Shown here one piece after another: positions 45,095 through 54,351 of a stretch of DNA of 64,000 nucleotides. Below the pieces are notes generated by a model. It ran no database searches. It worked only from the letters and a program-made list of their open reading frames with translations, and was not told where the DNA came from. A program made the position numbers and the translations under genes. This stretch comes from Gammaproteobacteria bacterium 45_16_T64 (GTDB lineage: Bacteria; Pseudomonadota; Gammaproteobacteria; Pseudomonadales; Ketobacteraceae). Positions within the stretch are counted from its first letter, which is position 1. The number at the start of each line of letters is the position of its first letter. The stretch is taken from positions 62,001-126,000 of the forward strand of contig MABD01000055.1 in NCBI GenBank assembly GCA_002162955.1, given 5' to 3'.

Positions 45095-46078
45095 ATGATG
45101 CCAGAGAACTCCATATCGTCTTTCGAATCGTCCCTAGGTAACACCAGTTTACTGGAAGTCCCTAATGGAGGAAAAAATGGACGTATATTCGCAAAATGTG
45201 AATGGGAAAATCCTACCGGCTCAATAAAGGACAGAGTTGCCTATCACTTGATCAACGCTTTCATGGAAGACAGAAAAAACAATACGGAGGAGATCAAATT
45301 TTTGGAATATACCGGTGGAAGCCTAGGTATATCACTCGCACTCATCGCAAACATACTCGATGTAAAGCTTAAACTGGTGCTTAGCGAAAGTAGCGCCGCC
45401 TCCACCGTAAGGCGCATCAAAGATCTTGGAGCGCAGCTGCATTTTGTTGAAAAAGAGAAGGGTTTTTTAGGTGTCATCAATGCAGCAAAAGACATCGCTG
45501 CTAATGATCCATCTTGGTCCTTTCTCTACCAGCACGAGAATAGGGCAAACCTACTGTGTCACTACAACACCACCGGGGTTGAACTGGTGAATCAGATACC
45601 CGTGAACATTAATGCCTGGGTTGCGTCCATTGGTACTGGAGGTACTTTAATGGGCGTATATAATCGCCTTACGGAGCATTTCCCACAAGCGATACTATAC
45701 GCCACAAACCCAGCCGAGCTCGCATACGGAGACAAAGCGCCACCAAACAGTCAGAAGAAATTTAGTGGTTCAGGTGGTTTAGGCTACGGCCAAAAGCAAC
45801 GCTTCGTTATGGAAAATGAAGACCAGGTAGAAAAACACTTTAGAATTAGCTATGAAGAATGTCTTTCCTGCATGAACGACTTTTACCAACGAGAAGGCAT
45901 CAAGATTGGTTCCTCGTCTGCCGCCAATTTGATTGCCGCTAGACATATTTCGATGGATAAAGGGAATACACACTGTACGGCGACTATTTTTCCGGCACTT
46001 GCGACATCAGAAGAATGGCATGACGTTGAACGGTATATTGCCGCTAAACATTCTTCTACTTTGGTTGGTATGGATTAA
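45095..46078 (+). CDS. Cysteine-synthase-like PLP enzyme (beta family)
   Basis: 327 residues from ATG 45095 (GAGG upstream). Fold-type II PLP enzyme: PLP lysine in NPTGSIKDRVA, phosphate loop SIGTGGTLMGVY. The asparagine loop is TGGSLG rather than the TSGNTG of true cysteine synthases, so the substrate probably differs; beta-replacement or beta-elimination on an amino acid is likely. Second gene of the operon. Confidence 0.85.
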   Translation: MMPENSISSFESSLGNTSLLEVPNGGKNGRIFAKCEWENPTGSIKDRVAYHLINAFMEDRKNNTEEIKFLEYTGGSLGISLALIANILDVKLKLVLSESSAASTVRRIKDLGAQLHFVEKEKGFLGVINAAKDIAANDPSWSFLYQHENRANLLCHYNTTGVELVNQIPVNINAWVASIGTGGTLMGVYNRLTEHFPQAILYATNPAELAYGDKAPPNSQKKFSGSGGLGYGQKQRFVMENEDQVEKHFRISYEECLSCMNDFYQREGIKIGSSSAANLIAARHISMDKGNTHCTATIFPALATSEEWHDVERYIAAKHSSTLVGMD

Positions 46079-46128
46079 CTTGCTATAGAAAATAGCCATG
46101 GCACTCTAGAGTATCTAATTCAACGTTA

Positions 46129-46539
46129 ATGGACATCATTATGAATAGTAAACAACCAATTATGCGTATCGCTCGCCCCACCGACAATCTGTCTCAAATT
46201 GCTGATATGTATAGTACCGGTTTAGGATTCGAAATTCTTACGGACTTCTACGACCACGCGGGATTCGATGGTGTAATTCTCGGTCATAAGGCATCCAATT
46301 ACCATTTAGAGTTCACACATCATAGAGGCACTACCGTCGGTAAAGCCCCCACAGCTGATAACCTATTGGCTTTTTATGTAGAAGATCGCGACGAATGGGA
46401 AAAACGCTGCGTTCAAGCAGAATCATCAGGTTTTATACCGGTAAAGTCATATAACCCTTATTGGGATGAACTTGGAAAAACCTATGAAGACCTCGATGGC
46501 TACCGCATAGTTTTTCACAATTCAATATGGGATCTATAG
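46129..46539 (+). CDS. VOC (glyoxalase/bleomycin-resistance) fold protein, YycE-like
   Basis: A 136-residue single VOC module pattern close to Bacillus YycE: IARPTDNLSQIADMYSTGLG, HLEFTHHRG and YEDLDGYRIVFHNS. It may bind or modify a small molecule made by the operon, or confer self-protection. The start is uncertain: ATG 46129 or 46141, neither with a good ribosome site. Confidence 0.8.
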   Translation: MDIIMNSKQPIMRIARPTDNLSQIADMYSTGLGFEILTDFYDHAGFDGVILGHKASNYHLEFTHHRGTTVGKAPTADNLLAFYVEDRDEWEKRCVQAESSGFIPVKSYNPYWDELGKTYEDLDGYRIVFHNSIWDL

Positions 46540-46581
46540 GCAGCGATTGATGATCAAATTGTACACACAGGTATAGAGAAA

Positions 46582-47592
46582 ATGGATAGTAACTTCAACC
46601 TTACAGATTACCGGTTATTAGAGACACCAATTGGTGAAATCAACACATTGCCTTTAGAAAAAGCGATGAACATGCCGGACCACTTTCAATCCAATGATGT
46701 TGACTTCGAAGGCTCCCCCCTCTTCGCATCTCTAGCGTTAGAATTACCGAGACTACTTTCAGTCACTGCGTCGAAAGAATCCAGCTTTGAAGAAAGGTAT
46801 TTGGCTGCTTCTCTGTTAACGCTTATCGGAGATCCCCGAATTAGCCCCATTGATCCTATTATGCAGGAAATACCTGGTTGTACTTTTACCATGGGTATAT
46901 CAAAATCTGATGCGATTGCGACAACTAATGAGTTCTCTACGTTAGGTGTTAAAGAAGAGTGGGTATTGAAAGAATGCCCTCCTACCCCTGTGACATTAGC
47001 AACGTATAAGATAGCTAAATTTCCCGTCACCAACGCTGACTATAAATGCTATATGGATAGTAATGTTGACGCAGAGTGCCCTCCTTACTGGCAATATAGA
47101 ATATACCCCAAGCATTTATCGAACCACCCTGTTCATTCCCTCTCCCTTGGCGCCATAGATTCTTATATACAATGGATGAATGAAACAACCGGTAGGACAT
47201 TTCGACTGCCCACCGAAGCTGAGTGGGAATTCGCAGCCAAAGGCCACGACCAAAATGAATACCCTTGGGGAAATACCTTTGAGAAAGATCATGCCAACAC
47301 CGTTGAATCAGGATTAATCAATACCACGCCGATTGGCCTTTTTCCAAAAGGTGAAAGCCATTGTGGCTGCTTGGATATGGCCGGCAACGTAGAAGAATAT
47401 ACCTCGTCCTATTACGCACCCTACAGCGCTGATGAAGCCATCATGGACGACCTGCTAGAAAATGGCCCCTACCTTATTGCCAGAGGCGGTAGCTATACCC
47501 GCTTTCGTGATCTTGCGAGGACAACCCGACGGCACGGAAAGTATGCTTCAGACTTATACGTAATGGGCTTTCGATTAGCAGAAGACGTGTAG
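46582..47592 (+). CDS. SUMF1/FGE-sulfatase-domain protein, non-canonical
   Basis: A 336-residue protein. Residues 110-336 are a formylglycine-generating-enzyme-type domain (PTEAEWEFAAKG, YPWGN, DMAGNVEEYTSS, ARGGSY, MGFRL). The two copper-binding cysteines of true FGE near RGGSW are absent (here RGGSYTRFRD), so it is not an FGE. The N-terminal 100 residues are helical (a HEAT-like ERYLAASLLTLIGDP) rather than the DinB domain of EgtB. Related proteins are non-haem oxidases such as EgtB; the reaction is unknown. Confidence 0.8.
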   Translation: MDSNFNLTDYRLLETPIGEINTLPLEKAMNMPDHFQSNDVDFEGSPLFASLALELPRLLSVTASKESSFEERYLAASLLTLIGDPRISPIDPIMQEIPGCTFTMGISKSDAIATTNEFSTLGVKEEWVLKECPPTPVTLATYKIAKFPVTNADYKCYMDSNVDAECPPYWQYRIYPKHLSNHPVHSLSLGAIDSYIQWMNETTGRTFRLPTEAEWEFAAKGHDQNEYPWGNTFEKDHANTVESGLINTTPIGLFPKGESHCGCLDMAGNVEEYTSSYYAPYSADEAIMDDLLENGPYLIARGGSYTRFRDLARTTRRHGKYASDLYVMGFRLAEDV

Positions 47593-47603
47593 GATTGGAA
47601 CCC

Positions 47604-49088
47604 ATGCCAACAACAAATACCGGTGCATCGACAATGGATCTACTCACTCATCACAATAAAGAGCTTGAACTTGATGGCTCTCAGTTCCGCGATTTAATTG
47701 AGAAAATTGTCGAACGTCTTGAGGCAAATATTGATTCTATAGACACTCAAGATGCTAGCAATGAAGCGCTACCGCAACTAACGCTAAGCAAGACGTTTCC
47801 CGAGCACCCTGACGATCTATCGACAATACTCAATCAACTGTTTTCTGAGGTCATTCCCTATGGATATAACACCAGTGGCCCTGGGTTCTTAGGGTACTTT
47901 GGTGGTGGTGGACTACCGCACTCTGCAGCCGCCGATCTAATCGCAGGTACCGTTAACCGTTTTATCGGACGCTGGGTTGCTGCCCCAGGTGCAGTGCAGT
48001 TAGAGGCTAGTGTCATACGCTGGTTTGAAGCAATGGTAGGGTACCCTGACTCCGCTCGCGGCACGTTTACAAGCGGTGGATCCCAATCCAATCAGACTGC
48101 GCTGTTTACTGCTCGACAACACTACCTAAGAGGAAAGGACCTTAGAAGAGCACGCATTTATGCGTCAGATCAAGCGCATTTTTCTTTGAACAAGTCCGCC
48201 ATGATATGTGGCTTTCCTAATGACGCAATTCGATATATAGCATCAGATAGGTCCGGCTGTCTGCAGGTTGATTTGCTAGAAGCACTTATCGAACAGGACC
48301 GGAAAGACGGATATTTACCTTTTTTTATCTTTGCAAACGGCGGTACATTCACCACTGGTGCCGTAGATGACCTCACATCTATAACCACCATCGCCAAACG
48401 TCAGGATGTCTGGGTGCATGTGGATGCCGCTTACGGGGGGTTTTTCGCGCTTACTGAGCATGGCAAGGCTCTATTCAAAGGGATAGAGCAATGTGATTCA
48501 ATCACATTAGATCCGCATAAATCACTATTCTTGCCCTATGGCACCGGTGCATTGATCGTTAAGGATGGCAAAACGCTAAAGCAAGCTCACGAGATTGATG
48601 CTGATTTCTATGGCCCAATTCAAGATGACCCCAGTAGAATAGATTTTTGCTCCTATTCCACCGAGCAAACACGTGAATGGCGAGGGCTTCGTATTTGGTT
48701 GCCACTCATGCTGCACGGAATAGAGCCATTTCGCGAAAACTTAGAAGAGAAGTTATTACTTGCTAAACATGCCGCGAACATATTAAGAAATACACCCGGG
48801 TTAGAGTTGGTGTTTGAGCCAACGCTATCTGTATTGGCATTTCACTTAGTCATTCTAGATCAATCCGATGAGAACCTAAGGAAGATTAACCAAGCATTAC
48901 TGGAAAAGATAAACAGCAAAAAAACTATCTTTCTAATGCTGACAACCATAAAAGATACCTATTGCATACGCTTTTGCGCACTGTCTTTTAGGACCCACCT
49001 AGATCGAGTAAATTGCGGACTTAAACAAATACAACAAGCAACCCTAGAACTTCAAGAAACCTGGAATACGGCGACTACGACCCAGTAG
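47604..49088 (+). CDS. PLP-dependent decarboxylase, group II
   Basis: About 494 residues from ATG 47604 (the upstream TTG at 47595 has no ribosome site). Group II amino-acid decarboxylase: FTSGGSQSNQTALFTARQ, HVDAAYGG and the PLP lysine in LDPHKSLFLPYGTGAL. Amine-forming decarboxylation of an aromatic or acidic amino acid is the family reaction. Starts 11 nt after the SUMF1 gene. Confidence 0.9.
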   Translation: MPTTNTGASTMDLLTHHNKELELDGSQFRDLIEKIVERLEANIDSIDTQDASNEALPQLTLSKTFPEHPDDLSTILNQLFSEVIPYGYNTSGPGFLGYFGGGGLPHSAAADLIAGTVNRFIGRWVAAPGAVQLEASVIRWFEAMVGYPDSARGTFTSGGSQSNQTALFTARQHYLRGKDLRRARIYASDQAHFSLNKSAMICGFPNDAIRYIASDRSGCLQVDLLEALIEQDRKDGYLPFFIFANGGTFTTGAVDDLTSITTIAKRQDVWVHVDAAYGGFFALTEHGKALFKGIEQCDSITLDPHKSLFLPYGTGALIVKDGKTLKQAHEIDADFYGPIQDDPSRIDFCSYSTEQTREWRGLRIWLPLMLHGIEPFRENLEEKLLLAKHAANILRNTPGLELVFEPTLSVLAFHLVILDQSDENLRKINQALLEKINSKKTIFLMLTTIKDTYCIRFCALSFRTHLDRVNCGLKQIQQATLELQETWNTATTTQ

Positions 49089-49110
49089 AAACGCGTTTAA
49101 GGATAATATC

Positions 49111-51516
49111 ATGAATGGTAAAAACACACGGCTGACTCACTCTATTCTTGGATTCATCCTTAGCTATATAAATCGCCACAAAATAGCAACAATCTGTCTG
49201 TTACTAGCCTGCGTTGTCTTGGCAGGCTCACAACTCACAAAGTTGACCTTCGACAACACCCCTGATAGATTTTTCATGGCCGGGGACCCTCATCTACAGA
49301 ACTACGAAAACTTTAAAGATCAATACCAATCAGATGAATTTAGCCTCATTCTTCTTACTGCACCTAAAGTCTGGAACAAAGCATTCATAGATGACCTTCA
49401 GCAAGCAATTACAGCGCTAGAAAATATCGAGCACGTTATAAAGGTTTCCTCAATCACAAACGCGCGCAATATAGAAGGTAGGGGTGACGAGATACTCATT
49501 GATGATCTATTCTCTGCTGACAATTCCGATGAAGAAATAGCAAAACTACAGAAAAAAGCGATTGCCCATCCACACTACTCCAATCTTTACGTGACTAAAA
49601 ACGGCAAGTACGTGGCCATTGTGATTGAGACAGCAATTATTCGGAATCAAGTCGATTATAAAATTTCACTTGTCAACAGTATGCGACAAGTCATCAGCAG
49701 TGCCCCCCTCGTTGCTTACGCTCCCAGAATCGTCGGTGCCCCCGTGCTAGATTCCGATGTACGTACAATTGTACAAACCGAAAGCGTAACCTTGTCCATA
49801 CTCTGCTTCGCGTTAATCGTATTAGGATTCTGGAAAGTCTTTCGATCTATGTATGCCATGATAATGGCAGTCACCATTATCAGTAGCAGTTTAATTATCA
49901 CCTTTGGCGCTATGGCTTCATTGGGCTATGCCTACACCGTGCTTACCCCCATTGTTCCCACCTTTATAATGTCGGTAGGTATAGGGTCACTCATGTTCCT
50001 GCTTACCAGTTTTTGCTACCAGCGCAATCAAGGATTAAGCGGAGAAAAGGCCCTATCCATTACTTTCACCCAGGTCGGTGCGACCTGTTGTATTACCGTG
50101 TTAACAACCTCTAGCGCTCTCTTTGCATTTTCAGCCTCCGATATTGTCCCTGTATTCGAAGTTGGGTTAACCATGGGAATGGGCCTTGTGATAACCTTTC
50201 TTATCACATTATTTTGGTTTCCGATTTTCCTAAGTCCTGCATCCCATCACCGTCTAAAACTGGGTGGAGTAGCATTAACACACCGGGTATCTGTATTAAT
50301 GCGGATCGGTGAATGGGTCATTGTACGCTATAGAATAATTATGCTGTCATTCCTTAGTATTTGTGCGGTCGCCACTATCGGCCTTAGCCAATTGAAAACG
50401 GACTATCAATACCTTGGCATATTCAAATCATCTACCCAGATACATAAAGATTACACCTACGTAGACAATCGGCTACCTACCAGCGCGTCGATAGAACTCA
50501 TTTTCCAAGGCTCTGAAGATAACTCAATAAAAAGCCCTAGCGTATTAAACGCCATGGATGCACTGGCCCAATTTATCTCCTCCCAGAGCGAACTACCCGT
50601 TAAAATATATTCTCTAGCAGATGTCGTAAAGGAGCTCAATCAAGCCTTTCACAACAATAATGAAGATTATTATGCGATTCCCAATGACCCCGCCTTAATC
50701 GCGCAAGAACTTTTTCTCTTTGAATCAAGCGATCAAAGCGAATTTTCCCAGCTCACCGATTGGAACTATCAACAGACGCGAATGATTATTCGCGTGCCGA
50801 ACGTATCTGACTCTCAGTATCAGGCATTATTTGAGGTAATTAATCTCGGTATACACATGCATTTCACGTCGACGGGGTTAGCTGACAATGCATTGGCGAG
50901 CGATCCATCCCGCGTCACCATCATACAAACAGGGCTTGTACAATTGTGGGTCACCATCGGGAACTACCTTATTGAAAGCCAAGTCTCATCAGTCTTATTG
51001 GCATTTGCTGCAGTAACACTCGCCATGATGGTGATCTTTAAATCAATGATAACAGGGTTTGTTTTCGGCTTACTCAATCTAAGCGTTATTATTATTGTTC
51101 TCGGCCTAATGGGAAGTTTAGATATTTATCTGGACCCCTACACTGTATTAATTGCCGGTATCGCGTTAGGAATACTCGACGACGATACGATCCATTTTGT
51201 CAAATCCGTACAAGATAGTGTCAATATTGGATCTTCAATAGAAGACGCCATTAGGCAAACCTACGCACAGGCAGGACAGGCGATCTTCTACACCACAGCA
51301 ATATTGGTGGTCAGTTTTGGCGTAAACCTATTTTCCTCCATCGCGAGCTTAACCAAATTTGGCCTCTTAGTGTCTCTTACCTTATTGCTCGGTCTAATTG
51401 TCGAATTCTTAATAACACCCGGCATTATACTGCTCCTGGGTCATCGCATCATAAAACCACACAATACGGAATCATCAGAACAATACACGCCGCCACAACT
51501 GGCACCAAAAGCATAA
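49111..51516 (+). CDS. RND/MMPL-type exporter
   Basis: An 801-residue RND-superfamily transporter of the MMPL/HAE3 type: two halves of six membrane helices, each with an N-terminal helix and a large periplasmic loop (about residues 55-220 and 440-610). Motifs: FDNTPDRFFMAGDP and GIALGILDDDTIHFVKSV in helices near residue 700. It probably exports the product of the operon (lipid or hydrophobic molecules are usual). Last gene of the operon; convergent with the AraC gene. Confidence 0.9.
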   Translation: MNGKNTRLTHSILGFILSYINRHKIATICLLLACVVLAGSQLTKLTFDNTPDRFFMAGDPHLQNYENFKDQYQSDEFSLILLTAPKVWNKAFIDDLQQAITALENIEHVIKVSSITNARNIEGRGDEILIDDLFSADNSDEEIAKLQKKAIAHPHYSNLYVTKNGKYVAIVIETAIIRNQVDYKISLVNSMRQVISSAPLVAYAPRIVGAPVLDSDVRTIVQTESVTLSILCFALIVLGFWKVFRSMYAMIMAVTIISSSLIITFGAMASLGYAYTVLTPIVPTFIMSVGIGSLMFLLTSFCYQRNQGLSGEKALSITFTQVGATCCITVLTTSSALFAFSASDIVPVFEVGLTMGMGLVITFLITLFWFPIFLSPASHHRLKLGGVALTHRVSVLMRIGEWVIVRYRIIMLSFLSICAVATIGLSQLKTDYQYLGIFKSSTQIHKDYTYVDNRLPTSASIELIFQGSEDNSIKSPSVLNAMDALAQFISSQSELPVKIYSLADVVKELNQAFHNNNEDYYAIPNDPALIAQELFLFESSDQSEFSQLTDWNYQQTRMIIRVPNVSDSQYQALFEVINLGIHMHFTSTGLADNALASDPSRVTIIQTGLVQLWVTIGNYLIESQVSSVLLAFAAVTLAMMVIFKSMITGFVFGLLNLSVIIIVLGLMGSLDIYLDPYTVLIAGIALGILDDDTIHFVKSVQDSVNIGSSIEDAIRQTYAQAGQAIFYTTAILVVSFGVNLFSSIASLTKFGLLVSLTLLLGLIVEFLITPGIILLLGHRIIKPHNTESSEQYTPPQLAPKA

Positions 51517-51541
51517 CGTCAGGTGGTGTTTTCCCTATCCA

Positions 51542-52411
51542 TTATTTAATCGGTATCGCATAATGCATTTCTGAGTTTGCAGAATCAGCATCATGATCTG
51601 GGCCATAGATTTCAATATCTACGCCGTAAGTATGCACCTTGCCCGCCCCCATTAACCAGTTGGAATAAATATAATTTACGGTATTGTTGATATATTTTAC
51701 TTCACCTCTATGGGTAAATTTTGCATAAGTAGCCGAGGGTATCGTAATTATGTCCATACCCTCTGGGATAACTCCGTACTCGCTCACTGCCATCGTTGCA
51801 TAATAAAAGAGTTGCTCAGAATCAGTATGACACTGCTTGATTATACCGTAGCAAGTTCCTCTCATCGCATGTCTAATTTCCTTATATCGATCCAGAAATT
51901 CCTCCCATAGCTTAGGCAGTTTATTCCCAATATTATTCTTGTCTGAATCAACACCGTAGAAGTCTGTTTTAATGCCAACCAACAGCAGTTCTTTTTGCGT
52001 ATAGATTTCCGGCTCGAGGGATACATTCGTATTGATATGCGTTAGATAGTGTTTGTCGAATTGTATTTTCTTCAAGAACATATTCTTATCACCAATACGA
52101 CGATAGTCGCTTGGAGTCATACCAAAGGCCTGCTTGAAAGCCCTCGCGAAACTCTCTTGTGATTCATACCCCGCCGCTATCGCAATATCAATAATCCGAG
52201 TATCCGTTAGGAGTAATTTCTCCAGGGCATTCGCCAGCCTTCTTGATCGCATATAGGTTTTTAGGGTTTCATTGGTCAGCGCTTTGAATATACGCTGAAA
52301 ATGCCAACGACTAATACCAGCGGCACGGGCAATCTCTTCGCTGGATATATCCTCATCCATTGAGCGCTCAAAAAAATCAATCCCTCGCTGTACCTGTTCG
52401 ATATAATTCAT
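51542..52411 (-). CDS. AraC family regulator with GyrI-like domain (Rob/SoxS-like layout)
   Basis: 289 residues. Two N-terminal AraC HTH units (SSEEIARAAGISRWHFQRIF and IIDIAIAAGYESQESFARAF), then a GyrI/effector-binding domain (about 125-289). Such proteins bind hydrophobic ligands. It starts 8 nt after the membrane protein gene and is co-transcribed with it. Confidence 0.92.
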   Translation of the reverse strand: MNYIEQVQRGIDFFERSMDEDISSEEIARAAGISRWHFQRIFKALTNETLKTYMRSRRLANALEKLLLTDTRIIDIAIAAGYESQESFARAFKQAFGMTPSDYRRIGDKNMFLKKIQFDKHYLTHINTNVSLEPEIYTQKELLLVGIKTDFYGVDSDKNNIGNKLPKLWEEFLDRYKEIRHAMRGTCYGIIKQCHTDSEQLFYYATMAVSEYGVIPEGMDIITIPSATYAKFTHRGEVKYINNTVNYIYSNWLMGAGKVHTYGVDIEIYGPDHDADSANSEMHYAIPIK

Positions 52412-52419
52412 ATGCTTAA

Positions 52420-52902
52420 CTAGTTAACGGTATCCAACCCTTGCTCACTATGCTTCGAATATAACGCAGAGGCGATAAATGTAGCAACTGTGGTTTCCAT
52501 CAATGCAAATGGCAGCACCCATACGATAAATTCCCAACTCGATAGCTGCATATTAGCCATACCTATCCAAAAAAGCAGAAAGAAGAAACACCATGATACC
52601 AAGGCACTGATAACCACCGCTTGTCTATTATTGCCGAATGACTGAGCACATAGCCAAAATACAAATACCATTAGGCCAGTCAGCAGGGTCCCCCATACTC
52701 CCCATATTAGAAATATTGGGAGGGTGAAGCTTGCGACCTCGGGTACAGCAGACAAATAACTCTGCATTTCCGGCCTTACGATGACCAAATACCGAAATAC
52801 TTCTGAGGCTTGCACCCATACACTCGTAATCAACGTGATTATCACAAATTGCCCTATGGAAAAGGTACTTGTGGTCGTTTTCTCTGTCATTTGATGGGCC
52901 AT
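52420..52902 (-). CDS. Four-helix membrane protein
   Basis: A 160-residue protein with four hydrophobic helices (about 17-38, 55-80, 86-112, 125-148). No family recognised. It shares an operon with the AraC/GyrI gene 8 nt downstream. Confidence 0.7.
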   Translation of the reverse strand: MAHQMTEKTTTSTFSIGQFVIITLITSVWVQASEVFRYLVIVRPEMQSYLSAVPEVASFTLPIFLIWGVWGTLLTGLMVFVFWLCAQSFGNNRQAVVISALVSWCFFFLLFWIGMANMQLSSWEFIVWVLPFALMETTVATFIASALYSKHSEQGLDTVN

Positions 52903-53004
52903 CTATTCTCTCCTGCTAAATTGGTGATAACATCCTATAGCGTCACGCTCTGTCGCTCCTGACATTTTGTGCTTTTACCTATAATCAGCTATCTGGGCCC
53001 CCGA

Positions 53005-53862
53005 ATGACTCTCGAACTTATCAATTCCAATAAACTCTTTGGCGGTTGGCTAAAGCAGTATCAACACACGTCGAAAACCCTGCATTGTGATATGCGATTT
53101 TCGGTTTACCTTCCTCCCCAAGCGTCCACAGGCCTTAAGTTACCTGTGCTGTACTGGTTATCCGGCCTGACTTGCACCGATGAAAACTTCATGCAAAAAG
53201 CCGGAGCGCAACGCTTAGCTGCTGAACTAGGAGTGATACTGGTCGCCCCGGATACCAGTCCGCGTGGTGAGACGGTAAAGAATGACGACAACTATGATTT
53301 GGGGCAAGGTGCAGGATTCTATATCAATGCAACGGAAGCACCCTGGTCTGATCACTACCATATGTACGACTATATTGTGGAAGAGCTGCCCGAGATTGTT
53401 GAGTCTGCATTCCCTGCATCCGACAAGCGAGCCATCGCCGGTCACTCAATGGGCGGACATGGGGCGCTGATGATTAGCTTAAAAAATCCCGAACGTTTTT
53501 GCTCCGCTTCCGCCTTTAGCCCAATCAGTAATCCCACAAACTGTCCTTGGGGACATAAGGCTTTTACTGCCTATCTAGGTGAGGACACCAGCCAATGGAA
53601 TACATATGACACCAGTTTATTAATGCAGCACGCAACACAACATGTGCCCACATTGGTTGACCAAGGCAATGCTGACAACTTCTTAGAAGAACAGTTAAAA
53701 CCGGAAACACTAGAGGCCTCTGCCAAAATTAGTGGTTACCCATTAGAATTACGCCGCCACGATGATTACGACCATAGCTATTATTTTATCGCGAGCTTCA
53801 TTGAAGATCATATCAAATTTCATCTGCGCTATTTAACCCAATCCCCTGTAAATACAAAGTAA
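53005..53862 (+). CDS. fghA: S-formylglutathione hydrolase
   Basis: 285 residues from ATG 53005. Esterase-D fold: PVLYWLSGLTCTDENFMQKA, catalytic Ser in IAGHSMGGHGAL and catalytic His in DYDHSYYF. It hydrolyses S-formylglutathione in formaldehyde detoxification. No glutathione-dependent alcohol dehydrogenase is adjacent, so the usual partner is missing here. Confidence 0.93.
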   Translation: MTLELINSNKLFGGWLKQYQHTSKTLHCDMRFSVYLPPQASTGLKLPVLYWLSGLTCTDENFMQKAGAQRLAAELGVILVAPDTSPRGETVKNDDNYDLGQGAGFYINATEAPWSDHYHMYDYIVEELPEIVESAFPASDKRAIAGHSMGGHGALMISLKNPERFCSASAFSPISNPTNCPWGHKAFTAYLGEDTSQWNTYDTSLLMQHATQHVPTLVDQGNADNFLEEQLKPETLEASAKISGYPLELRRHDDYDHSYYFIASFIEDHIKFHLRYLTQSPVNTK

Positions 53863-53864
53863 CG

Positions 53865-54266
53865 ATGCGGCTGCAACCCACCGGATTTGGCATTACTCGA
53901 ACAGCCGCTAAGGATTTTGTATTTGAAAATAATCAAATTTATAGAAATGAAAACGTCATTATTTTTCCCACGTCAGATCATACTAATCCTGAGTTCTTCC
54001 CTGACCCCAATGTATTTAATATCGATCGCAACAACGAACAACGCAATGAATTTAAGCAACCTGCATTTGCACCCTATGGCAAAGGTCCCCACAACTGCAT
54101 TGGGGCGAGTTTGGCTGAAATCATGATGCCACTCAACATGGGCATTATCCTACATAGACGAACCATCACGCCTTCTTGTAATCTAGATAAAGTGAAAGTG
54201 GTATTTAATCCTGCACCCGTACTGCCTGATATTTTTAAAGTGAATTTTGAGACGCGAGTGAAGTAA
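53865..54266 (+). pseudogene. Cytochrome P450 remnant (C-terminal third only)
   Basis: 133 residues that begin in the RLQPTGFGITRTA segment after the ExxR helix and include the haem loop FAPYGKGPHNCIGASLAE with its Cys ligand. About 270 N-terminal residues (substrate site, I-helix, ExxR) are missing. It starts 3 nt after the fghA stop, so a deletion has fused a P450 tail behind fghA. No function is expected. Confidence 0.85.
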
Positions 54267-54290
54267 TCGTAAAAGAAAACATATCCATTC

Positions 54291-54336
54291 ATAATCTGGC
54301 AGATTAAAACATTACCTATAGAATCTGCCAGATTAT
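54291..54336. terminator. 15-bp perfect inverted repeat, terminator or operator
   Basis: ATAATCTGGCAGATT and its complement with a 16-nt loop. Each arm is itself near-palindromic (AATCT-GGC-AGATT). It lies between the P450 remnant and the convergent crystallin-fold gene. It lacks a T-run. Confidence 0.4.
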
Positions 54337-54351
54337 CACAAATTGTCTTAA

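Noticed and set aside
46582-47592. EgtB/ergothioneine or ovothiol synthase
   Set aside because: No DinB-like N-terminal domain and no EgtD-type methyltransferase; the neighbours do not fit either pathway.
52416-52427. 12-bp palindrome TTAACTAGTTAA as an operator of the AraC gene
   Set aside because: Lies at the end of the upstream co-transcribed gene and overlaps its stop; it is AT-rich and may be chance.
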